From Xiphydria camelus (taxonomy: Eukaryota > Arthropoda > Insecta > Hymenoptera > Xiphydriidae), in NCBI GenBank assembly GCA_963678675.1, contig OY783197.1, positions 24,884,048-24,948,047 of the forward strand: a stretch of 64,000 nucleotides of DNA. Direction: 5' to 3'. This document shows, piece by piece, positions 14,601 through 23,577 of the stretch. The notes under the pieces were generated by a model. That model ran no database searches and was not told where the DNA came from. It was given only the letters and a program-made list of their open reading frames with translations. Position 1 is the first letter of the stretch, and every line of letters starts with the position of its first letter. Made by a program: the position numbers and the translations under genes.

Positions 14601-16192
14601 TTTTTGTTGGTCCGTGATATTTAAAATGCGTCAGTATCAGATTGGCGAGCGAGTATACGTCGGGATCGTTTAGCAAGTGAACCAAACGCTATGGGAACTC
14701 GGGGTCGGAAGAAACACTAGATAAGTTTGTAATAATCTAGTTTATTTCATGCTAAAGTTGTGCTTATGAGCGGACCGGACACCGGCAAGGCGTGAAAGTC
14801 TTGCGGCGTAGTCCCATAGTCGCGGTGAATGTTGCAAGGCGTGTGACAAGGAGAAGCCTGGCGCGACGCTCTCAGTTTTCCCGTTATCTCGAGCTTGCTA
14901 GGAGCTTTTCCTCCCAAGAGAGGCGCGCGGCCTCGTCGACTCGTTGCATCGCGAAGCATTCCGCGTAGCGCTTGTTGCGAACGAGACTGTTACGAGCCTA
15001 ACGGAGAGAGGTGTTTAATTTTCTGCCTCGTCACCTCGTAAATGTACATCCGGACATTTTACTTTATAAACCGAACTATCGGAGTCCATGTAGAACGATT
15101 TATAGTACTTTCTTTCAAATACATCAAGAATAATGTCGCAGTAGAAGACGCAGACGCACATCCCCTGGATAAATCGAACACGCAAAAGCCAAAAAAAAAT
15201 AACAGTTTTTAAGATAAAGGTGACGATAATTATTTTTATTAGAAAATTTAACTCCATTTTTTTAAATTTACATTTATAGCAACTTCAATGGGTTTCGACC
15301 AATAACAGAAATATAACACATTGATTAAGTCAACTTACTAATCAGATCACGCTTATTACAAAGTACGTTTTAAGAACAGACATGCAAAAATGCATTTACA
15401 AAGCGAGTTTGTTTTCGCTCTTTTTTCAAGACCCGGTCCATTAAGAAGAAAATAAACTTAACTGTCGAGTTTAATAATAGATAGGTTTAAGAGAAACATC
15501 GAATTTTAGAGGGCAAGGCGAGAAATTACGAGTGTTTTAATGTAAAAAAAAAAAAAAATTAAAAAGTTATCGAACCTTTCTTCGAATCAGTAAAATTGCG
15601 CTCAATAAGAGAGATTCCTTTAATGTTTTAGAACCAGTCTTCATCTCATTGATTTCGTTTAAACTTAATAATACTTTAAAGAATTACAGTAGCCCCTCCA
15701 TAACTTTCCAGGCTCCAAGGCACTGTCCCTTCTATCGCGAAGGCTGCAGCATTAAACTACACGATGGGAACACGAAATTAGCTTCGTAAATATAAGCATC
15801 AAGGAGATCGGAAAGTAATCGAGCGTGTGCCGTAAATCCGTGATCGCGTGATCACGTACGACGCTAAAGACTCAAATATGATTTTCTACGAGGATGATGT
15901 AACGCGCACTGAAACTATTAATCGAAAAATCTGTAGATTTTTAGTATATATATTGTATACATATACCTATATGAGAATAAATAGAAAACCGACAAATCTC
16001 CAGTTGAAGGCGAATATAAGTGCGTATTACCTGATCGAAAGGACACTGTTTACGATGTAGATTGGCGAGGCACGTGCGACAAATGGTGTGGCCGCATCCT
16101 AGAGATATGGGGCCACGTATCGTCGCGTCGAAATCATGACAACAAACGGGACAAGAAAGGTATTCGGTCCACTGAGGCGCCTGTATTGGCAT
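5613..16192 (-). CDS. RC3H (roquin): Roquin family RING/CCCH zinc-finger RNA-binding protein
   Basis: Roquin proteins bind stem-loops in mRNA 3' UTRs and recruit the deadenylation and decay machinery in the cytoplasm. Fifteen coding exons on the minus strand, in order: 16192-16031, 14307-14100, 13314-13096, 12323-12148, 12046-11713, 11553-11313, 10453-10284, 10027-9762, 9283-9176, 8847-8636, 8476-8361, 8016-7878, 7345-7276, 6675-6484, 5732-5613. All introns are GT-AG and phases match, totalling 2733 nt (910 aa). The RING finger has C14, C17, C33, H35, C38, C41, C50 and D53. The ROQ region covers roughly residues 55-365 and includes the conserved SRPMQRKLV and [13 protein letters not shown] stretches. 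The CCCH finger is C421-X8-C430-X5-C436-X3-H440. The tail is low-complexity, with a coiled-coil-like end. The ATG lies 1 nt after an acceptor, so a non-coding 5' exon upstream is expected; a GTGAGA donor at about 18236 is one candidate. The low-complexity exon boundaries (exons 7-12) are the least certain. Confidence 0.95.
10838..10930 (-). repeat. tRNA-like SINE or tRNA-derived fragment
   Basis: Read on the minus strand, the segment holds a B-box-like GGTTCGAATCTC preceded by GCAATAGGTCGTA, and upstream of that an A-box-like TTGGTGCAATTCGTAGCG. A T-rich tail follows. The part before the B box resembles the same region of the SINE at 17134-17516 (ACAATAGGTCTAG then GGTTCGAA). It sits in the Roquin intron between exons 6 and 7. 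I could not fold a full cloverleaf, so a functional tRNA is unlikely. Confidence 0.5.
14308..16030. other. Roquin intron 1 (coding intron)
   Basis: AT-rich intron between the RING exon and the first ROQ exon. Apart from the GC-rich island at 14741-14997 I see no structured element. There is an A-run at about 15544. Confidence 0.6.
14741..14997 (-). CDS. possible alternative last exon of Roquin
   Basis: This GC-rich island sits in the AT-rich intron between the RING exon and the first ROQ exon. Read on the minus strand, a pyrimidine-rich tract ending in CCGTTAG gives an acceptor before 14997. Joined in phase 0 to the RING exon, it reads 37 codons and a stop at 14884-14886. A second acceptor (exon from 14986) opens another phase-0 frame of 79 codons, with its stop at 14747-14749. 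The next six bases, 14746-14741, are AATAAA. The arrangement fits an alternative terminal exon that would give a short RING-only protein lacking ROQ and CCCH. I recognise neither encoded tail. It could instead be a conserved non-coding element. Confidence 0.35.
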
Positions 16193-17120
16193 TCTGAAAA
16201 ATAGAAGGCTGTTATTGGGTGAGTGCTGAGAGGAGTGCACTTTGAACGTCATTGTTATTAGCTTAAAATAAAGAAGGAAACGAGGAGATCTAATATTTTT
16301 CTTGTCTCTGTCATTTTTATTGTCTTTGGAATCGATTACAGTTTCTACCATCGTCTGAGTATAATACGAGAGTCGAACTTTAAACAGTAAAAATGAAAAA
16401 ATTGTATTGATTCATGGTCTAACTATGGTACAAATTAATATGTCGATATGGCAACTATATACCGGGCGATAAGCTATCAATGAAATAATGAATCAGCGAA
16501 TATTAAAACAGATCTTGATGTATTATCAAAATGTATTTACTGGGAAGCTTAAATGCCAACTTATATAAAGACTCTGTTTACACAAGGGTATCAATCATAG
16601 TACATGGTATTTCATTTTTCAATTTTTATTACATATTTTTTTTGGAAATCCAACACTTTGATCGAATCAAAAACTCCCTCAAAATGTGAATGAGACTAAT
16701 ATTTTCTATTCAAAATAAGGAGTGAAAATGAGTTTTTCTGCAAATAAGAAGTCATAAGAAAGACAATGGCAGAAGATATTATGAGTCTCTTAATAATATT
16801 ATATCATTCGTCTTTATCGCATAAATGTACGCTAGCTATTCACATTACTTCCGATAGATTAAAAACTGGACTGACGCAAATAAAATTACTGTGAAGGCCC
16901 CAGTAGACTGAAAAAAAATAAGAAATAAGACGCTGTATACTAGAATCCAATGAACTGGAATCGCACTCCTTACTAAATATTCTTTTCATTCCATAAGGGG
17001 CTTAATTTCCATTAAATTTTTCCACTCTTGATAACGTAAACTAGAGAATGCTCGGACTTCGAGCGTTTCACTCATGCATCATTATATAGATATAGTTTTA
17101 TATCTCTAAAACCCATAACA

Positions 17121-17133
17121 GAGAGAGACGGTA
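17121..17133. repeat. target site duplication, left copy
   Basis: The 13-mer GAGAGAGACGGTA is repeated exactly at 17517-17529. It flanks the SINE on both sides, as expected for target-primed retrotransposition. Confidence 0.85.
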
Positions 17134-17516
17134 TTCTGTATTTGGCGTTTACCAGGCAATCAGTCCTTTTTGGACCATTGTACCCGAGCCACACCTGGGG
17201 CAAGTTAGACAGAGAGGGGTCACCTCCTCCGCCCTCAACCCCCCGTGAGTTCAGGGCCTCCACGCAGAAGCTCCTTAGCCGTCCCAGGTGTTTCAGCCAG
17301 AGGGGGCGGCCCTTCTCTCTGTTCTCAATCACTGGGGAAGGGGGTCCTCCATGCAGAAGCCCCCCCCCCCCCCCCCCCCGAGTACAGCCAGTCTTAGCTC
17401 GATCCCCAGATCCCGGAAAAATTATTTTTCCGTAAGCCGGAATTCGAACCCTAGACCTATTGTCCAAGCAGTCTTCGAGAGGCCAGCACTTTGACTACTC
17501 GACCACTGCCGGTGAC
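17134..17516 (-). mobile_element. tRNA-derived SINE, intact with target duplications
   Basis: Read on the minus strand, the element starts at 17516 with a tRNA-like head. An A-box-like GTGGTCGAGTAGTC is followed about 50 nt later by the B box GGTTCGAATTCC at about 17451-17440, matching RNA polymerase III internal promoters. The head resembles a class II (Leu/Ser-type) tRNA. The body contains a 20-base homopolymer (C on plus, 17360-17379) and a small palindrome, CGGAAAAAT-ATTTTTCCG. Exact 13-bp direct repeats flank it (17121-17133 and 17517-17529). A body fragment is at 247-303. The open frames crossing it are not genes. Confidence 0.85.
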
Positions 17517-17529
17517 GAGAGAGACGGTA
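17517..17529. repeat. target site duplication, right copy
   Basis: Exact copy of the 13-mer at 17121-17133, on the tRNA-head side of the SINE. Confidence 0.85.
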
Positions 17530-18885
17530 AGCAAAATCAAATCTCACGAATGAAATTTGTTCTCAAAACTGACAATTCCATGCAAACCAGAATGCGTCTC
17601 GACAACATCATGGCATTACCACGGCGATTATAATTCATGGGTTGAACTAACGTTAAGGACATGATGAACAAAATGCTACTGCATTGTGTTAATTACGGAC
17701 TAAAGTCCGATGTGTCGACAATCATGGATACCACGCATGAAATTCTCCTTTCATTACACAATTACGCTATAACTGAAAACGACAGTAATATCGTCTACCA
17801 ACAAAAACTGCAGTAAAGTTTGAATTGTATAATAATTCAATTGAATTTTTGGAGAACGGACTCTATGATGAAACATTTAACCATTATTAAGCCCTATTTA
17901 AAACACGTTACCGAAATTGTACACCTGTGGTGGGTTTGTTAAAAGCTACAGATGATCCTCCCAAAGCGTGTCAAACGATAATTTGTACAGCGGTCGTTTG
18001 ACTATTCTTTGATAAGAGTTGTTTTTCCAATCCAGTACCAAATTTTCCGAGAAAACGTAGAGCAAGTGTCACTTGGACGTTCGACCGTGCATTGCAACAT
18101 AAGGTGCCGACGGGCTGACGATTTCTTTGGTTTCCTACGTTTTTATTTATCGCTTCGCGAGGAAGGCTACGATTATAGGCTATTCGCGCGTACTTCGAGA
18201 AAGTAGAGTCGAATATATCTCACGCGACATCCGTAGACAATGATACGAACTTTTTCGCGATAGGAATATATGTTACTTCTTTTAGTTCGGTGGTTGAGCA
18301 CCGTGGATTTGTACGATTGCGTATTTCGTTGAAAATTTTACGGCAGTGCGATTCGACATCAACGATTAAGATTTACGTCGCACACTCTTTTCGTAGCGCG
18401 CGGAAAACAATGTATGCAATTAGTGCCCCGCCAGCAAAGTTGAACATTCCGAAGATCAACGACATTTAATGCTCGAAAGTCACCAAATATTCGTCACGAC
18501 GGGTCGAACACTTTCGTTGACATACTTGCGATCAGATTGTCGAGAAAAAATACAATTAATTAACTTACTTGCCTCGTTATTACGTTCACAAAACATTACA
18601 TTGAGCATTGAATTACTTGACTCGCAATTCTGCCATCGCAACACGAGCAGATGAACGACAGATAGATGAACTTTTGGATATGGCCTCTCTATTTTTAGTT
18701 TAGAAAACAATCTAGAAGTATTGCATCGGCCCTTCGACTGTAGAAGTGTTAGATGATCGCTCGAATGGTAGCGACAGCGACTAATGAACGTTTTCAAGGA
18801 TGGGGCACATACGGAGTGTTCGAGGAAATCTGTCATAGGAGATATGTATGTGTACATACATACATACATACGCAAGTCCAAGAGA

Positions 18886-19267
18886 GTGCATAAGAGCCTC
18901 TCTGTCGCACAATCTCCAACTGGACAAGTCTAGAGAAATATGTGACAGAGAGGCTCTTATGCATTTGCCATGTTCTCCCTCGCACTCGTATACGAATATG
19001 ATCACCATCCTCGAAATCAGACGGTAAAAGCCTCTCTGTTGCGCAATCTCGGGCTGGACAAGTAGAGAAATATGCCAAAGGGAGGCTCTTATGCCCTTGC
19101 CGTATAAGGTGTTCCGAGGGAGCTTGACATGGGAAACACATGAGTGCGGAAGAGAACATATGGCGAGTGCATAAGAGCCTCTTTGTGACATATTTCCCTA
19201 GATTTGTCCAGTTGGAGATTATGCAACAGAGGCTCTTATGCACTCGCCACATGTTCTTTCTCGCACT
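18886..19267. repeat. three copies of a short palindromic element
   Basis: Three units of about 77-87 bp (18886-18963, 19020-19096, 19162-19248) are each bounded by GCATAAGAGCCTCT and its complement. The interior of the third unit is the reverse complement of the first (the CTCCAACTGGACAAGTCTAG core is inverted), so the cluster is not a simple tandem array. Flanking GTGCGAGAAAGAACATG-like sequence is partly shared by units 1 and 3, so the full element probably extends beyond the central palindrome. Confidence 0.75.
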
Positions 19268-19379
19268 TCTGTATCTTCTTATGTCAAACTGTCTCGAAAA
19301 TACCATAGGTAATACCTACACTTTTGAACTCGAGTTCAATTTGACTTGTGACTAATCTAAGCGTTCCATAAATTTGCAT

Positions 19380-19600
19380 TGTACACCCGGGCTCACGGAA
19401 TCTGTCGCTGGTGACTTTTTTTAAATGTTATTTTTAAACGTACTAACCAATGATTAATCAATCCTCGTGCTTTCATTAACGAGAGTAGACGTCACCGTAG
19501 CTAATGAGGGCATGAGAATTAATTGTTCACTGGTTAGTACGTTTAAAAATAAGGTTTAAAAAAAGTCACCAGCGACAGATTCCGTGAGCACGGGTGTACA
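19380..19600. mobile_element. MITE family A, copy 1
   Basis: A 221-bp element. Its ends start TGTACACCCG and pair over about 95 bases with only a few mismatches, through CTCACGGAATCTGTCGCTGG and a T-run into ACGTACTAACCA. A near-identical copy of the same length lies at 56723-56942. There is no open frame of interest. High similarity between arms and between copies points to recent mobility. Confidence 0.85.
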
Positions 19601-19601
19601 C

Positions 19602-19807
19602 CCTCGAGCTCAGATTCTAATCATAGGGAATTTTCAAAATGTCATATTTCAATATACTAGCCAATGAATAATTAATTATCATGCTTCCATTAGCCAGGGT
19701 AAACGCCGTATTAGCTAATGAAAGTATGAAATTTAATTGCTAATTGGCTGTTACGTTTAAAAATTACATTTTGAAAATTCCCTATGATTAGAATCTGAGC
19801 TCGAGGA
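19602..19807. mobile_element. MITE, related to family A
   Basis: It abuts the previous element. Its arms of about 41 bp are perfect inverted repeats starting CCTCGAGCTCAGATTC and running through CCCTATGATTAG in complement. The interior (CATGCTTCCATTAG, ATTGGCTGTTACG) resembles the family A interior. The outermost bases, TGTACACC on the left and GGATGTGTGTA on the right, mimic family A termini, so both may use the same transposase. Confidence 0.8.
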
Positions 19808-20136
19808 TGTGTGTATCTAGATACAATCGGCTCTAATCCTTCATTTGTGGACCTAAATACGACTTAAAATCACCATAACTCAACAAAAGGCTCACTGGTT
19901 TAACAGTGCGGTACAGAGGCGCGTTAAATTATCACTCAAAGTATGTTAAAAAAAGCTGACCAAAATCCGAAATAAAAAGCATAATTATTTTTTTAGATTT
20001 CTGTCAATAATATTATTAACAAACGAAATAAAGTATACTCTGGTGTACACCAAGTAGAACGAATAATGAAATTTACTATAATAGGTAATCACAGAATCAG
20101 ACTACTTATACAGGATGAACGAATATCAGGATTAAA

Positions 20137-20303
20137 TGTACACTCATACGCGGTGATCTGCTCGCCCGTCTATCGTGCTTCCCCCACTCTCCAGTTGACC
20201 TTCGCTTTTCGCTCCACCTTATTTGCTCTTTTCCAATTCAGCAGGAAAGTGGGGGTAAGCGAGGTCGGCGGAGAAACGAATTATCGCGGATGAATGTACG
20301 TGC
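20137..20303. repeat. diverged fold-back element
   Basis: The arms pair imperfectly from TGTACACTCATACGCGGTGAT on the left to ATTATCGCGGATGAATGTACG on the right. Inside, GCTTCCCCCACT pairs with AGTGGGGGTAAGC. It lies in intergenic DNA just downstream of PGLS. Confidence 0.55.
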
Positions 20304-20670
20304 GCAGAACTTCATGATCATACGCGTTATATATACCATATCTTTGCCTGTACAGATGCACGTTATAATCTAACCCAACAAGCAAATGTGACTATTTGGT
20401 TATTTAATCTCAGTACATCGTTTATAATTTTCACATAACAAATATTAAAATATATATTCTAAATCAGTTGTTGCCTCTGCAAAGCATAACGAGCATTCCA
20501 TACTCATCCTCTACAATTTAGCGATATCAAAATTTCCTATTCTTTTGGTTCTTACCTTATTCATATAAAATAATCGAAACATAAAAAACGCATCTCCTTG
20601 GTACAATATAGAAAAATGGAATGTTACGCGAGTCTCTCAGTATCATTATATGGCGCAACCGTTAAACCAC

Positions 20671-22133
20671 TTAAACGGAATCTAATAGTTTTCCCGCATC
20701 TTGATCCAAGATCCAATATAAAGAGCCGCTAGTCGGCTGCACTCGTCCCGCAGGCAGGTTTTCTTTATCTTTCAAGATACGCTGCAAGAAATCATTGAAA
20801 ATTAGTTTAACGAAGCATTAACGAAGTAAAAAGGGATTTTACTAATTTTAATATTAATGGATCTCCTCAGCTCACCTTAACGATGTTTGCTTTCCCGTCG
20901 CCCGACATAGCGAAAATGCATACTTTGGCGTTATTGATAACCGGAAAGGTGAGTGTGATCCTAGACGGCGGAGGTTTGGGAGAGTCATTGATAGGCGCAA
21001 CCCAGAGACTCGTTTCTTCGAGCAAACGATGTTCCGGAAATAGCGAACACGTGTGGCCATCGGGTCCCATTCCCAGCAACAGTACATCGAATCTCGGTAA
21101 ACTATCCGGCGGGAAGTAGCCAGACATTTTTTTAATATAGTCCTTCGCCGCATCTTCAGCTGCAATAGTTTTAATATAAAGTTATAAAGCGTAATGTGAT
21201 TTTTGTTACATTTAGACATTTTACGGCCAAGTCTGAGGTCGTATTCACTGTTTATTTTAATCCATTGATAACAGGGTAAAATTTGGATGCTTTTTAATAC
21301 AAATTGTTAACTCTGGTAAGAGATTAATTAAATTAAAATATTGATAAGAGTTAATCTTTGGATTAAACCAAACATTGTATTTGAAATTAATGATAAGACG
21401 AATAAAAATACTCAAATTGTCCTACAAAAAACAATTATAGTTGCTAAACCAAAGTACCTAAACTGCCAGACATGAAGAAAGAATAGCTCGACATACCTGA
21501 AAGATCAGGATCAATTTTTATAAATTGATCTTCGCTAATCGGTATCTTCCCTATTAAATTTTTTTTATAAACGCCATAGGTCGATTCGTCATTTTCAAAG
21601 GGAACTACTCTTTCATCGCAGAAGAAAAATCTCCATTTGCTCCAATCGGTCGAAATTCCAGGTAAGCCGTCTATCAAAAACTTCACCACGGATCCACCTG
21701 GAATATTTAAACGATTCTTCGATCTTTGAAGATACGGTAGAAACAGGTTCATGAGTCGGCAATTTCATCAATACTCGAACAATTGAAAAATCCGTTATCG
21801 GATACGTCCGCCTTATTATACTTAACGACACAGATGAAAACGCGAACGTGTAATATTTGAGAAAATGGTGCTTTATAATTCCAAGCAGAAGTAAAAAAAA
21901 TTGATTGATACTTTTGCGAGGAGGAAGATTATACGTGTCTGCGGATTAAAAAAAATTATTCATTGCCCGTAAGTCGATACGTAACTACCGCTAATGCATA
22001 ATTAATGCGTACCTGACAAGCCGATTTTAAAGATATCGTCTTTTTCAATTGTCTCGTTAGCGACTTCCTCGACAATATTAGAAAGTTTTTTCACGACGCT
22101 AGAAACATCAGTCTCGATTAATATTTTAGCCAT
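20671..22133 (-). CDS. PGLS: 6-phosphogluconolactonase
   Basis: Hydrolyses 6-phosphogluconolactone to 6-phosphogluconate, the second step of the oxidative pentose phosphate pathway, in the cytosol. Four exons on the minus strand: 22133-22013, 21697-21497, 21159-20876, 20781-20671. All introns are GT-AG, phases match (1, 1, 0), and 717 nt encode 238 aa, close to the roughly 258 aa of the human enzyme. Family motifs: GLSGGS from residue 38 across the exon 1-2 junction; FFCDERVVPF at 65-74, followed by an ESTYG motif; and GPDGHTCSLFP at 139-149. APINDSPKPPPSRITLT matches the substrate-pocket region. The first ATG fits the family N-terminus. The start faces the SCaMC start about 1.4 kb away, so the two genes are divergent. 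Confidence 0.96.
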
Positions 22134-23577
22134 TTTTATAAACCTATCTAACGGGATAACCTCAACAACATTCAAATGACTTCGATTGATAACCTTGGGA
22201 AAATTTTAAAGTGTCGAGTCAAACGCAGAGGGCGAAAGCAAGTATTCATCATCACAAGCATGTTATTGGTTGAACGAATGGTTTGAACTCTACCAACTTA
22301 GAGCCAGTTCCATAATTCGGGCTTAACTCTTAAACGGAGTTTAAATCATCCGTTCAAGCAATGAGCGCCCGAGAATGAAGATTTAAACCGAGTTTATAAG
22401 CCCGAATTGTCGACAGCTCTTAAGAATTAAGCACAAATCCTATTGAACTTGGGACTCGATTCTTAAGACCAGTTTCACCACGGTTTCGTTTAAGTTAATT
22501 TAATCAATCGTTTAATTTAAACAAGGATGGTGAAACTGGGTCTTATGCGAAAATTTTCTTACTTATGATATTTAGTGGAAATTATTAGAATAATAAGAAA
22601 GATCGAATAATTTTTGATTGAACAGATGATTTGAACTCCGTCTATAAGCACTGATTTGTTTATCTCTTGAATGGAGTTTAAGGGCCCGTTGTTCAATTTT
22701 TAAATGGAGTTTAAATCTTCATTCTTTTGTATCTCGAATTAAAATGTTTACTTCATCTTTGACCAATCAGAGAAAGGATCTAAAAAAGGGATACTCTCTG
22801 TGATTGGTTGAATGCTTTTCACTTTTAGCATTTTCACTAGGGTTTGAGTTACAAAATCGACTGAATATCCATTGGTTGAACTGATGTTGTAAACTCTGTT
22901 TAACATCTAAACTCGAATCTGGCTTGAAAATTAAACTCGAAGAACAAAAATTATAAAACTAAGCGCAGAAGGCGCTAATATTATTTGGTTCCTTTTCGGC
23001 GCTAAAAATAAATTACGCACATGTTTGAATCGAAGAATTAATTAAAAAACGGAGTTTTCTCATTCGTAGGATGGCGCTTTGCAAAAAATTAATAGCAAAT
23101 AGGGTCAACGAATCAGCGCACAGAATTTTGCGTACCGAATCGAAAGTCTCCTCTTCCTATTGGTCCCTGCTCGCAGCCCGCGTTCGCCACGCGTTGTTCT
23201 TATTTTGCAACGGAGTTTGACATCATTTCTCTCTCTCTCTCTCTCTCTCTCTCGGTATCCATTCGTCAGTTCTCCTATCTTGGAATGGCATGTATATCTA
23301 TAGATATACAGAATCACCAGTGACTGCAGTGCGGTTCGAAACGTGCGTAGATAAGTCACGTAGACGTGCTCTAGGTGTTGTGTTTTCTTCGCATCCCGGT
23401 GCGTATTTGCCGTCGACCGAACCGCGTAGGTATATCGTGAAAACGTCAGTTTAATTATGTAATATTTCGCGAAGTGAACAACGAGTGCTAGTGCGCGGAT
23501 GACGAAGTGAACAAGTGTAAATATAGGCGGAAAGATCCGACAGGAGCGGTGTCGGGGAAACGGTGAAATTGGAAACG
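22134..23577. promoter_or_regulatory. divergent intergenic region, PGLS / SCaMC
   Basis: This 1.4-kb gap must hold the PGLS promoter (minus) and the first SCaMC promoter (plus). The last 250 bases before the SCaMC ATG are GC-richer and look like 5' UTR. A clean CT repeat lies at 23228-23253. The middle holds short palindromes: 22313-22412, built on ATTCGGGCTTA and an AAACGGAGTTTAAA-like core; 22462-22546, with AAGACC(C)AGTTTCACCA ends; and a repeat of the same core near 22690. No TATA box is convincing. Confidence 0.45.
23228..23253. repeat. CT dinucleotide microsatellite
   Basis: Thirteen uninterrupted TC units upstream of the SCaMC 5' UTR. GA/CT tracts are known GAGA-factor-type sites in insect promoters; a role here is inference only. 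Confidence 0.9.

Larger units (their letters stand above)
16194..20670. other. intergenic region between Roquin and PGLS
   Basis: It probably holds the promoter and any non-coding 5' exon of Roquin. A CpG-containing stretch at about 18040-18470 is the best candidate, with a minus-strand GTGAGA donor at about 18236. The rest is dominated by repeats listed separately: a SINE, a triple palindrome, two MITEs and a fold-back. No coding gene was recognised; open frames over 17072-17494 and 18781-19306 are repeat sequence. Confidence 0.5.

Noticed and set aside
17072..17494. Overlapping long open frames on both strands with proline- and glycine-rich products
   Set aside because: They lie inside the SINE; the Pro/Gly runs are the poly-C tract read in frame.
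18781..19306. Minus-strand frames with repeated KCIRASL-type peptide
   Set aside because: The peptide repeat is the triple palindrome translated, not a repeat protein.
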